The notes under the pieces: model-generated
The model's database searches: none
Told to the model about the DNA's origin: nothing
What the model saw: the letters and a program-made list of their open reading frames with translations, nothing else
NCBI GenBank assembly: GCA_018434355.1
Contig: JAHDPL010000025.1
Location: 1 to 64,000 of the forward strand
DNA length: 64,000 nucleotides
DNA from: Sporomusaceae bacterium
Lineage (GTDB): Bacteria > Bacillota > Negativicutes > UBA1444
Direction of reading: 5' to 3'
Shown here: positions 17,869-26,022 of the stretch, piece after piece
Numbering within the stretch: the stretch's first letter is position 1
How the letters are laid out: each line of letters begins with the position of its first letter
Program-made: the position numbers and the translations under genes

Positions 17869-18537
17869 CTATTGGGCTGAAAACAATAGCCGCTTTGCCT
17901 CGTCAAATCCTGATTTGCCAATTTTAAAAATGGGAATGCCAGGATCTTCGTGCGGAACGAGACTCATGGATATCTGGGCAAAGGTTATCACATCGACTTT
18001 CTTTGCCAATTGCTTCAGGCTTTCCGCTACCATTTCATCATGTTTCTTGCGGTCACCTTCAACCAGAATGTCAAAAGCGCCCTGCGCCACCATGGGAACC
18101 GTCTCAATAGTCTTTCCGGCAAACGCCGCTTCTTGTTCCAGCAAACGAATCGTAGCCAGAGGGCTTGTCGGCAAGGTTGCCAAAACACCAATCCGTTTCC
18201 CAGCGTTAACTGCCATCTTTGCAACAGGTTCATCAATATTAAATACTGGAATCTTGGAGATTTTACGGGCCAATGAAGCCGATTCATTTACAGAAGTGCA
18301 AGTAATCATTACAGCATCGGCGTTTCTGCGTTCGGCAGCACCTACATAGTGAAGGATTCTCGCCGCGACATCATTGGTCAACTTTCCAGCAGCAAGTGTA
18401 TCTGTCAACAGACTGTCATCCATAATATTAAAAATCTCAACATCTGGATTCTCCGCTAGGAAAGGGACAGCAAACGGATTATAAATAATATCCATGAATT
18501 TGTTGATTGTGTATATCAGGCACAATTTTTTCTTCAC
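17869..18537 (-). CDS. Asp/Glu/hydantoin racemase superfamily protein with a single catalytic-type cysteine
   Basis: 222 residues. The first half carries the catalytic cysteine loop MITCTSVNES, and the N-terminal Rossmann-like strands match the Asp/Glu racemase fold. At the position where the second catalytic cysteine is expected the sequence reads VITFAQISMS with no cysteine. Arylmalonate decarboxylases and maleate isomerases in this superfamily also deviate from the two-Cys racemase pattern, so a decarboxylase or isomerase role is at least as likely as racemisation. It is in the operon with the split transketolase and the TctCBA importer, suggesting it works on the imported acid. Confidence 0.75.
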   Translation of the reverse strand: MKKKLCLIYTINKFMDIIYNPFAVPFLAENPDVEIFNIMDDSLLTDTLAAGKLTNDVAARILHYVGAAERRNADAVMITCTSVNESASLARKISKIPVFNIDEPVAKMAVNAGKRIGVLATLPTSPLATIRLLEQEAAFAGKTIETVPMVAQGAFDILVEGDRKKHDEMVAESLKQLAKKVDVITFAQISMSLVPHEDPGIPIFKIGKSGFDEAKRLLFSAQ

Positions 18538-18562
18538 GCTGTTTTCTCCTTTTCAACTTCTA

Positions 18563-19495
18563 CTACATCTTCAATAGCTCGTCGGCCCGTTGCAGTATGG
18601 CAGCGCTATCCATCTGGTACTTTTGCAGCAAAGCTTCATAATCACCAGATTCCGCAAACTGATCCCGCAACCCGATACGACGCAGAATACCTTTTCCTGA
18701 TTCTGCAATCACCTCGGCGACAGCACTACCTAATCCATTATAAATATTATGGTCTTCCACCGTAATGATTTTACCTGTTTTTGCAATACATTCTTCAACC
18801 AATGCAGTATCTAGCGGTTTCAATGTATGCATGTCAACCAGTCTTACCCCCACGCCCCTTTCATTCAGGATTCGCGTCGCTTCAAGCGCTTGATGCAACG
18901 AGTCGCCGATAGAAATAATACAGAGTTCCCCTCCTTCCTTAATTATTTTTCCTTTGCCGATTTCAAACATTTCATCGGCCCCATAATGTTTCGGCAACGG
19001 ATCTCTGGTAAAACGAAGGTATACCGGTCCATCATAATGAACCGCCTGCTCGACAAGTCTTTTCGTTGCGTGATAATCGGCAGGCATAATCACAGCCATT
19101 CCAGGAATTGTTCGGTAAATCCCCATATCTTCGATCGCCTGATGTGTTACACCATCATTTCCAGGCGTCAATCCACCGTGACTGCAGGCGATTTTAACAT
19201 TCAGCCGCGGATAACACACTGAAGTTCGAATTTGTTCCAGCATCCGCATACTGCCAAACACCGCGTAAGTACTGATAAAAGGGATCATACCCATTGTCGC
19301 CAATCCAGCAGCAACGCCAGCAGCATTTTGTTCAGCAATACCCACATTGATATGGCGACAGGGAAAAGTATCAGCAAATTTTGTTGTCTTGCAGGATTTT
19401 GAAATATCGCAGTCGATAACATAAATCTGTTGATTTTGTTCAGCCAATTCAACAATAACGTCGCCAAAAGCTTCTCTGGTTGCCGCAGGCTTCAT
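18563..19495 (-). CDS. transketolase family protein, C-terminal subunit
   Basis: 310 residues, covering the pyrimidine-binding and C-terminal domains of transketolase. The catalytic Glu region is HINVGIAEQNAAGVAAGLA and the segment THQAIEDMGIYRTIPGM is typical. It needs the separate N-terminal subunit encoded just upstream (overlap of 4 bases). Together they transfer two-carbon ketol units using thiamine diphosphate. Split transketolases of this size often serve dedicated sugar or sulfo-/branched-sugar catabolism rather than the pentose phosphate pathway; the operon context supports that here. Confidence 0.88.
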   Translation of the reverse strand: MKPAATREAFGDVIVELAEQNQQIYVIDCDISKSCKTTKFADTFPCRHINVGIAEQNAAGVAAGLATMGMIPFISTYAVFGSMRMLEQIRTSVCYPRLNVKIACSHGGLTPGNDGVTHQAIEDMGIYRTIPGMAVIMPADYHATKRLVEQAVHYDGPVYLRFTRDPLPKHYGADEMFEIGKGKIIKEGGELCIISIGDSLHQALEATRILNERGVGVRLVDMHTLKPLDTALVEECIAKTGKIITVEDHNIYNGLGSAVAEVIAESGKGILRRIGLRDQFAESGDYEALLQKYQMDSAAILQRADELLKM

Positions 19496-20331
19496 TGTAC
19501 CTGTCCCCCTTTCAGTTCATGAAAAGCCAATTGGCATTGATTGTCATTCGGTGCCATCCCATGCCACTCACAAACGTTCTCCATAAAGGAGACACCTTTC
19601 CCTTTGACGGTTTCTGCCAAGATACACGTGGGTTTGCCAATACTCTTTCTCGCTGTCGAAAACGCAGCAAGAATTTGTTCCATGTCATGACCGTCGATTT
19701 TGACCACCTGCCAGCCAAAGGCTTCCCACTTTTTATCAATCGGTTCGATAGGCATTACATCCTGACAGAATCCATCCACCTGGAGATGATTGCAATCGAC
19801 AATGGCCGTCAAATTATCGAGTTTAAATTTGGCCGCCGACATCGCAGCTTCCCACACTTGGCCTTCGTTCAATTCCCCGTCGCCAAGTATCACATAAACT
19901 CGACTTTCCATATTCAACGCTTTGGCGCCGAAGGCCATCCCTACACCTACGGAAAGCCCTTGTCCCAGTGACCCAGTGGTCATATCTAGTCCCGGAACTT
20001 TTTTCATATCTGGGTGGCCTTGCAAAATCGAACCCATTTTACGCAACGTTTGCAATACTTCAACTGCAAAAAAACCCTTCATGGCCAAAACACCATAAAT
20101 CACCGGACAGCAGTGACCCTTCGATAATATCACCCGATCGCGGTCCTTGCGCTGCGGCTGTTCGGGGTCTATGTTCAATTCGTCAAAATATAAAGTGGCA
20201 ACTATATCCGCAATCGACAAGGATCCCCCCGGGTGTCCAGATTTTGCAACATGGATCATGTCAATAATGTGTTCGCGCAACTCGCATGCTTTCTGTTGCA
20301 AATGACCTATTTTACAAATATCTGCGTTCAC
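19492..20331 (-). CDS. transketolase, N-terminal (thiamine diphosphate-binding) subunit
   Basis: 279 residues from GTG at 20331, 7 bases after GAGG; an upstream in-frame TTG is poorly placed. It contains the transketolase N-domain: HVAKSGHPGGSLSIADI, the SKGH loop, GSLGQGLSVGVGMAFGAK and the diphosphate/Mg motif GDGELNEGQVWEA. It is the first gene of the seven-gene operon (TK-N, TK-C, racemase-like, TctC, TctB, TctA, GntR). The product forms the active enzyme with the next subunit. Confidence 0.88.
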   Translation of the reverse strand: MNADICKIGHLQQKACELREHIIDMIHVAKSGHPGGSLSIADIVATLYFDELNIDPEQPQRKDRDRVILSKGHCCPVIYGVLAMKGFFAVEVLQTLRKMGSILQGHPDMKKVPGLDMTTGSLGQGLSVGVGMAFGAKALNMESRVYVILGDGELNEGQVWEAAMSAAKFKLDNLTAIVDCNHLQVDGFCQDVMPIEPIDKKWEAFGWQVVKIDGHDMEQILAAFSTARKSIGKPTCILAETVKGKGVSFMENVCEWHGMAPNDNQCQLAFHELKGGQVQ

Positions 20332-20563
20332 TCGATCGCCTCTTTTCAAAATATATTAGTATGACGTAGGATGTATTACGTTGTTTGTTTCTTTGTTGTT
20401 TTTGAAATTCCTGCAATTATTTGTTTTTTTTGCAAAATAATTTCTCTATGCAACTATGCAATGGAAATTCGCACTGGTTAACCCCTTACGAAAAAAGGTA
20501 TTTTATAACTCAACACGAATTAAATATCCATAGAAAATATAAACGTTGCCTGGGGAGGTTGCT

Positions 20564-21466
20564 ATGGACGATAAAAAGGGAATCTTGCTCGAATCAGGCA
20601 CCAACGAGTTTGAAATCATCGAATTCTCGGTCGGCGGCGTCTTTTATGGACTGAATGTCGCTAAAGTCAGAGAAGTCATTAATTCTGTCCCGGTAACTTT
20701 CATAGCCAAATCACACCCCAACCTGGACGGGATCTTTACGCTCCGCTCCAGAGTCATGCCGCTGGTCAATCTGGCTCGCAGCCTAAATACCCAACCGGCT
20801 TCCGAGGATTTCAAAATCATCGTCTGCGAAATCAACAATTTTTATGTTGGATTCAAGGTCGATGCCGTCTACCGTATCCACCGGATTTCCTGGACCCAGA
20901 TGGAGCCCGCCCCCCATATTGCCGGTTCTGATTTGGTTGTCGGTATTGTCAAAATGCAGGAACGCATGATCATCTTGCTTGATTTTGAAAAAATCCTAGC
21001 CGATGTCAATCCGGAAATGAACAGAAAAATGTCGGCGGTACCAAAATCTACGCCCGAACTAATCAGTATCCGCAAAACAAAGAACATTTTAATTGCCGAG
21101 GATTCCCGCATGCTCAGGGACTTGCTGCTTGACACTCTGCATACAGCCGGTTACAACACCATCAGCAATGAGAATGGACTCGAAGCCTGGACTCAGCTTG
21201 AAGCAATCGCTGAATCGGACAAGCCGGTCACCGACACGATCCAACTGATCATTACGGACATTGAAATGCCACAAATGGATGGCCATCACCTGATCAAACG
21301 CATCAAGAGCCACCCCCGCCTAAAGGACCTGCCTGTCATTATCTTTTCCTCGCTGATCAACGAAGAAATGAAACTCAAAGGACAGGCGCTGGGCGCTTAC
21401 GCCCAAGTCACCAAACCGGAAATCGAGCAGCTGATCGGCATCGTTGACCAAAAAATCGCCCTTTAG
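20564..21466 (+). CDS. cheV: chemotaxis protein CheV (CheW-receiver fusion)
   Basis: 300 residues from the ATG at 20564, 5 bases after GGGGAGG. Residues about 15-150 form a CheW domain (EFSVGGVFYGLNVAKVREVI). Residues about 170-298 form a receiver domain with acidic pocket AEDS, phospho-acceptor Asp in TDIEMPQMDG, Ser in FSS and Lys in VTKPE. It couples chemoreceptors to CheA and its phosphorylation tunes adaptation. No other che gene is adjacent, so it is a stand-alone accessory adaptor. Confidence 0.92.
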   Translation: MDDKKGILLESGTNEFEIIEFSVGGVFYGLNVAKVREVINSVPVTFIAKSHPNLDGIFTLRSRVMPLVNLARSLNTQPASEDFKIIVCEINNFYVGFKVDAVYRIHRISWTQMEPAPHIAGSDLVVGIVKMQERMIILLDFEKILADVNPEMNRKMSAVPKSTPELISIRKTKNILIAEDSRMLRDLLLDTLHTAGYNTISNENGLEAWTQLEAIAESDKPVTDTIQLIITDIEMPQMDGHHLIKRIKSHPRLKDLPVIIFSSLINEEMKLKGQALGAYAQVTKPEIEQLIGIVDQKIAL

Positions 21467-21509
21467 TCCATTTTCTACCAAAAATTACAAACAGCAATCT
21501 TCGCAAAAT

Positions 21510-21548
21510 GAAACTCCCTGTCGGCAGATCACGCCGTCAGGGAGTTTC
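21510..21548. terminator. terminator between cheV and the repeat-protein gene
   Basis: GAAACTCCCTG pairs perfectly with CAGGGAGTTTC. It stands between converging genes and can serve both. Confidence 0.75.
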
Positions 21549-21594
21549 TATGTTCTTAATTCATAAACAAAATTCGATTCTAAGCCATGAACCT

Positions 21595-22233
21595 CTAATT
21601 GACACTGCCATCCGGCCCAAAATTCACTGTCGTCCCGGCATCAAACCAGCGAGATTGGCTGCGTTGGGGATTGGTATACAAATTTGTCTTATTCAACAGG
21701 GTCCCCTGGCTGACACTGCCGTCTTCTCGGGTCACGATCTGAGTGCCGGCACGGAACCAAGTTGCCAGAGAACGGTTCGAGGCAATGTAGAGATTGCTGT
21801 TATTCAGCAATGTTCCAGAGGAAAGACTTCCGTCAGACCGAAAAGACGCGCCTGTCCCTGCCTGGAACCATGTGGCCAGCGAACGGTTCGAGGCAATATA
21901 GAGATTGCTGTTATTCAATAAAGTTCCTGAGGAAAGACTTCCATCAGACCGAAAAGACGCGCCTGTCCCTGCCTGGAACCATGTGGCCAGCGAACGGTTC
22001 GAGGCAATGTAGAGATTGCTGTTATTCAGCAAAGTTCCTGAAGATACCACGCCAGGCGCAATTTCAGTCACGTTGGTACCCGCTTTGAACCATGTCGCAA
22101 GAGACTTGTTCATAGCAATATAAAGATTGGAATTATTCTGGAGAACGCGTGCTTCCGCCGTCACCATGGTAGAAAAGACCAGTAGGAAAGAAACCAACAA
22201 TAGGCAGAGGAATCGCTTTGACAAGGTTGTCAT
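21595..22233 (-). CDS. secreted protein made of 37-residue tandem repeats
   Basis: 212 residues from the ATG at 22233, which follows GGAGG. A Sec signal peptide (about residues 1-31, cut near TAEA) is followed by five repeat units. The full unit runs GTLLNNSNLYIASNRSLATW then F.AGT......DGS.S; units 2 and 3 are identical at protein level and nearly so in DNA (111-bp period, about 21770-22060). The DGS...GTLL turn recalls MORN-like beta repeats, but no known family fits well. No anchoring domain or LPXTG is seen, so it is probably released or periplasmic. Function unknown. Confidence 0.7.
   Translation of the reverse strand: MTTLSKRFLCLLLVSFLLVFSTMVTAEARVLQNNSNLYIAMNKSLATWFKAGTNVTEIAPGVVSSGTLLNNSNLYIASNRSLATWFQAGTGASFRSDGSLSSGTLLNNSNLYIASNRSLATWFQAGTGASFRSDGSLSSGTLLNNSNLYIASNRSLATWFRAGTQIVTREDGSVSQGTLLNKTNLYTNPQRSQSRWFDAGTTVNFGPDGSVN
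21765..22065 (-). repeat. 111-bp tandem DNA repeats inside the secreted repeat protein gene
   Basis: The DNA between about 21765 and 22065 contains near-identical 111-bp units, differing by a few silent or conservative changes. This suggests recent duplication or homogenisation. Confidence 0.8.
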
Positions 22234-22289
22234 GGGAATGCCTCCTTTCAATTTGCCGTACAATTTGGTATTTTCCTATAATAATGATA

Positions 22290-22323
22290 ACACGGAAAGG
22301 CTCGATACTAAACCTCTCCGTGT
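22290..22323 (-). terminator. terminator of the aldo/keto reductase gene
   Basis: On the minus strand ACACGGAGAGG pairs with CCTTTCCGTGT and is followed by TATCATTATTAT. Confidence 0.6.
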
Positions 22324-22346
22324 AAAATCACGCAAAAATATTGTAT

Positions 22347-23525
22347 TCAGCGTCCCGCCTCCCAAGCCCCCGCTATCCTTTGCCATGATTCCAGACGACT
22401 CTTCTTCTCACAAGGCAGCGCTAATTCGGACAAAACCTCGTCGACATAATTAATCTGCCGCATTCCAACTAGCACGGAACTGATACCAACCGTTGAACGC
22501 AATGCACGGAGCGCCAAGCGACTCAGCGACGACACCTGCCAATCCGGATCAATTTGACTGACCCGCGCGCCAAAAGCCGTCGCCTCTCGGGCGGCGCTCT
22601 TTTTATAAACATTTTCCGCCAGACGAACCAATCGGTCATTCACAATGGCGTTCAGCGGTCGATTGATTAATACCCCCAACCGCTTTTCCGCAGCCAGAGA
22701 CAGAACGCTTTTCTCCCCCGGTTGATTGATCCGGGTCAAAGCCTCCGGTTCCAATAAATTCATTGGCATTTCTATCACCTGAAAATGATGTTGGGATGAA
22801 ATTTCACAGGCAATTTGCCAAATCGCGGCAAATGAAGTGTGGTCATAATCCGTTTCTTCTTTATTAAACGTATTGGAGCTGATACCATAACAACCGATTC
22901 TTCCCGCCCGAACCTCGCTCTCCAAATATGCAAAGGCCAGTCGAATCCGGCGCAGGAATTCATTTTTTGCCGCCGCCTGATTAAACAATTTGTGCGCTGC
23001 CCAGCGCAAATAATACTCGGGATTGTGCAACAGAAAGCAATCAATACGCTCTAACTGCAAGCGTTGTAAGCTACGGGTCAGCTGATCTTCAAGAAATACC
23101 GGGTGTATGCAATGCTCCATTCCCTCGTCGTATTCAACCAGATCAGGAAATGCTTGGCGTTGCATTTTGCGTTGTCGGCTCAGCGCCAAGTTTTCCCCCT
23201 GCAGATAACCTGCCTTTGTCACGACCACTACCTGCTCCCGGTCAATTTCTCCACACTTGATCATATCTGACAAAACAACGCCGACAAGCCGCTCTGATCC
23301 GCCATCAGTATAGTTTGCGCTGGTGTCGATCAGGTTGATGCCGCTACGCACTGCATATTCCAGAGCCTGGCGATGCTCCGCCACCGAAACGTCTACACGA
23401 TAGCCGCCGAACCCGGCTTCGCTGACAACCAGCCCGCTATTGCCAAAGGAACGGTAAACAAGCTCTCGATGCTTAGCGGCATATTCGGCTGTTCCCGACA
23501 CTGTCGCAGCAATTCCTTGATGCAC
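22347..23525 (-). CDS. aldo/keto reductase
   Basis: 392 residues, GTG start 7 bases behind AGGAGG. The AKR catalytic tetrad is visible: Asp in LIDTSANY, Tyr in the same segment, Lys in VVTKAGY and His in LLHNPEYY. It should reduce carbonyls with NAD(P)H in the cytoplasm. It is longer than most AKRs (about 320), with an extended segment around residues 110-140. The nitroreductase gene lies upstream on the same strand, 45 bases away, so the two may be co-transcribed as general detoxification enzymes. Confidence 0.87.
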   Translation of the reverse strand: MHQGIAATVSGTAEYAAKHRELVYRSFGNSGLVVSEAGFGGYRVDVSVAEHRQALEYAVRSGINLIDTSANYTDGGSERLVGVVLSDMIKCGEIDREQVVVVTKAGYLQGENLALSRQRKMQRQAFPDLVEYDEGMEHCIHPVFLEDQLTRSLQRLQLERIDCFLLHNPEYYLRWAAHKLFNQAAAKNEFLRRIRLAFAYLESEVRAGRIGCYGISSNTFNKEETDYDHTSFAAIWQIACEISSQHHFQVIEMPMNLLEPEALTRINQPGEKSVLSLAAEKRLGVLINRPLNAIVNDRLVRLAENVYKKSAAREATAFGARVSQIDPDWQVSSLSRLALRALRSTVGISSVLVGMRQINYVDEVLSELALPCEKKSRLESWQRIAGAWEAGR

Positions 23526-23570
23526 GGACCTTCCTCCTCCGTCCTAATACCGTTAACGCCTTTGTTTTAG

Positions 23571-24221
23571 CTATCGCAGGAAAGTCACGACCTGCTCCAC
23601 TGGTTTCCGCACTGGCGCCACCGGTTGCTCATCCGCATAACCCACCGGAATCAGAGCGACAAAATCTTCATTGTCACCAATGTTGATGATTTTTTCCACT
23701 GCTGTCTTGGCCTGCGTCGGCCCTGCCATCCATACAGCAGCCAAGCCCAGCGCATGAAACGCCAATAACAAATGATCAACGAATGCACCGACGGTTTGCA
23801 GCCGGGAACCGGCGATCTGACGGCAGCGGTTGATTTCGCACACCCGTGGTTGGTCCATATTATCGGCCTGCAACTTATCGGCAATACTCTGGTATATGCT
23901 CGCACTGACCGCCACCAACGCCGGTGCATTTCGGAAAAAGCCGGAGTTGGCCTGCCAGCGTTCCACCACCGCCTGGTCGTCAACTGATTTGCACAAAGAT
24001 GCCAGATAATCGGTCACTTCCTGGACTGCCTCGCCGATAGCGGCAATTTTTACCGGATTGGTAATCACATAACAATGATAGGGCTGTTTCCCGCCGCTAT
24101 TCGGCGACCAACCGGCGAGCTCTATCGCCTTCACCAATAATTCTTCCGGTACCGCATCCGTTTTCCATTTTCGAATCGAGCGCCGCGTTTTGATCAACTT
24201 TTCCAATTCAGCAAACTCCAT
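23571..24221 (-). CDS. nitroreductase family protein (FMN-dependent)
   Basis: 216 residues. The FMN phosphate-binding motif KTRRSIRKW is near the N-terminus, followed by AGWSPNSGGKQPYH and a C-terminal GLAAVWMAG segment, all typical. It probably reduces nitro-aromatics, quinones or flavins as a dimer. GGAGGG precedes the ATG. Physiological substrate unknown. Confidence 0.85.
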   Translation of the reverse strand: MEFAELEKLIKTRRSIRKWKTDAVPEELLVKAIELAGWSPNSGGKQPYHCYVITNPVKIAAIGEAVQEVTDYLASLCKSVDDQAVVERWQANSGFFRNAPALVAVSASIYQSIADKLQADNMDQPRVCEINRCRQIAGSRLQTVGAFVDHLLLAFHALGLAAVWMAGPTQAKTAVEKIINIGDNEDFVALIPVGYADEQPVAPVRKPVEQVVTFLR

Positions 24222-24388
24222 GTCGCACCCTCCTCTGCTATCCCGTCAGTAAATTCGATATTATCCGACCTGTTTTCCATTATAAATAGCATTTGGCTAG
24301 CTGTCCACGTAATGTTTGCAGGCACCAGCAATAATTTGCATTAGTATTTTCCGGAAGGACAAAATATTACAAATTTCCGCAATTGATC

Positions 24389-24418
24389 TTGACAAGAAAA
24401 GCCGGTTACGCCTATAAT
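24389..24418 (+). promoter_or_regulatory. sigma-70 promoter of the binding-protein gene
   Basis: TTGACA (24389-24394), an 18-base spacer and TATAAT (24413-24418), about 60 bases upstream of the start codon. Confidence 0.65.
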
Positions 24419-24480
24419 TAACAGCATACTGCAAAATCCACACAACCCAGTTATCTTGCACAAATTAAGGAGGAAAGAAC

Positions 24481-25659
24481 GTGTCAAAAAAAACATCTGT
24501 CTATTGGGCCCTCGCATTGACCGTCCTCATGCTGGCATCGGTCGTAGCTGGATGCGGCGGAGACAAGAAACCCGCCCCTGCTGCTGCAACCGATATCAAA
24601 ATCGGCGCTAACTGGGAACTCACCGGTGGACAAGCCACTTTCGGACAATCATCCGTCAATGGCGCCAAACTTGCGCTCAAAGAAGTTAACGCGGCTGGCG
24701 GCGTTATCGGCAAAAAGATCACCCTGGTGGTAGCCGATAACAAATCGGAGCCTTCCGAATCGACCAACGCGATCACCAAACTGATCACCCAAGACAAAGT
24801 CGTCGCCGTTCTTGGCGCGGTTACCAGTTCCAATACGTTGGCAGCCTCACCGGTTGCCCATGCCAACAAGATTCCGTTTGTCAGCAATACCGCAACCAAT
24901 CCGAAAGTCACAGTGGAAGACGGAAAAGTGAAACCGTTCGCTTTCCGCGCATGCTTCATCGATCCGTTCCAAGGAACAGTAATGGCCAACTTTGCTTCCA
25001 AAAGCATGAAAGTGAAGACTGCCGCCATCTATGTTGACCAAAGTTCCGACTATGCCAAAGGTTTGGCCCAGTTTTTTGAAGAAGGCTTCGTGAAAGCAGG
25101 CGGCAAAGTCGTCTCTAAAGAAGCTTATCTGCAAAAAGATAAGGATTTCAAATCGACCTTGACCAAAATCAAAGCAGCCAATCCTGAAACCATTTTTGTT
25201 CCTGGTTATTATGAAGAAGTCGGCTTGATTGTAAAGCAAGCTCGTGAACTCGGCTATAACGGACCGATGATCGGCGGCGACGGCTGGGATTCGCCGAAAC
25301 TGGTTGAAATCGCCGGTAAAGACGCCCTGAAGAACACCTTCTTTAGCAATCACTATGCTGCCGATGACAAAGACCCCGCAGTTGTAAAATTCGTTGCGGA
25401 CTACAAAAAAGAATACAACCAAACTCCCGACGCTTTGGCGGCATTGGCATTTGACGCCACCATGATGATCGTTGATGCGATTAAGCGTGCCAACAGCGCT
25501 GAACCGCAAAAAATCCGCGATGCGCTGGAACAAACCAAAGGCTTGAAAGTCGTTTCCGGCGTAATCACACTGGATGCCAACCACAACCCGGTCAAGAGCG
25601 CAGTTGTCATCGAAGTGAAAGACGGACAATTGGTATTCAAAGAGAAAGTCAACCCGTAA
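24481..25659 (+). CDS. branched-chain amino acid-type ABC transporter substrate-binding lipoprotein (LivJ family)
   Basis: 392 residues with a GTG start behind AAGGAGG. The lipobox is SVVAGCGG. The type I periplasmic-binding fold is recognisable from IKIGANWELTGGQATFGQS, GAKLALKEVNAAGGV and GDGWDSPKL. Such proteins bring Leu/Ile/Val or other small amides and acids to LivHMGF. No permease or ATPase gene is adjacent, and a strong terminator follows at once, so it is a single-gene unit and an orphan binding protein in this window. Confidence 0.9.
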   Translation: MSKKTSVYWALALTVLMLASVVAGCGGDKKPAPAAATDIKIGANWELTGGQATFGQSSVNGAKLALKEVNAAGGVIGKKITLVVADNKSEPSESTNAITKLITQDKVVAVLGAVTSSNTLAASPVAHANKIPFVSNTATNPKVTVEDGKVKPFAFRACFIDPFQGTVMANFASKSMKVKTAAIYVDQSSDYAKGLAQFFEEGFVKAGGKVVSKEAYLQKDKDFKSTLTKIKAANPETIFVPGYYEEVGLIVKQARELGYNGPMIGGDGWDSPKLVEIAGKDALKNTFFSNHYAADDKDPAVVKFVADYKKEYNQTPDALAALAFDATMMIVDAIKRANSAEPQKIRDALEQTKGLKVVSGVITLDANHNPVKSAVVIEVKDGQLVFKEKVNP

Positions 25660-25694
25660 TCGGATAAGCGAAGCTAGGCCGAAGTTTACAATCA

Positions 25695-25742
25695 CAGCGC
25701 CCTTGACGTTACCACGCGGTAATGCCAAGGGCGTTGTTTTTG
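25695..25742 (+). terminator. terminator of the LivJ-type gene
   Basis: GCGCCCTTG and CAAGGGCGT form the outer stem with an inner TTACC/GGTAA stem, followed by TGTTTTTG. Confidence 0.8.
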
Positions 25743-25809
25743 AAAGGATAATCCATCTGCCGCAGCGAATGTATTAAATTATGTTTCCTTTCGAAGGAGT
25801 GACCTTTGC

Positions 25810-26022
25810 ATGAAACGAACCTATGTGATGTCGACAGACATTAAATCGATCGGCTACGACGAACCAACCCGCACGTTGGAAATCGAATTCCTTGATTCCC
25901 GCATTCATCAATATGAAAACGTGCCGAAAATCGCACACCTCGCCCTGATGACCGCCCAAGCCAAAGGACTCCACTTCCTCACCGAAATCAAAAACGTCTA
26001 TCCTAGCAAAGCAATTGGGTGA
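25810..26022 (+). CDS. KTSC domain-containing small protein
   Basis: 70 residues that match the KTSC domain along its length: SIGYDEPTRTLEIEFLDS, then HQYENVP, then LHFLTEIKNVYP. The family is common in phages and bacteria and has been linked to RNA or nucleic acid transactions, without firm function. AAGGAG precedes the ATG. The 3' end overlaps the antiporter gene, an arrangement that suggests translational coupling of two unrelated products. Confidence 0.8.
   Translation: MKRTYVMSTDIKSIGYDEPTRTLEIEFLDSRIHQYENVPKIAHLALMTAQAKGLHFLTEIKNVYPSKAIG

Noticed and set aside
21765-22065. Regular DNA repeats that could suggest a CRISPR array
   Set aside because: The repeats are 111 bp, without spacers, in frame within a signal-peptide protein.
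24847-25728. Minus-strand ORF of 293 codons
   Set aside because: It lies wholly over the LivJ-type gene, which has signal peptide, ribosome site and family motifs. The antisense frame is Phe-rich and has no domain.
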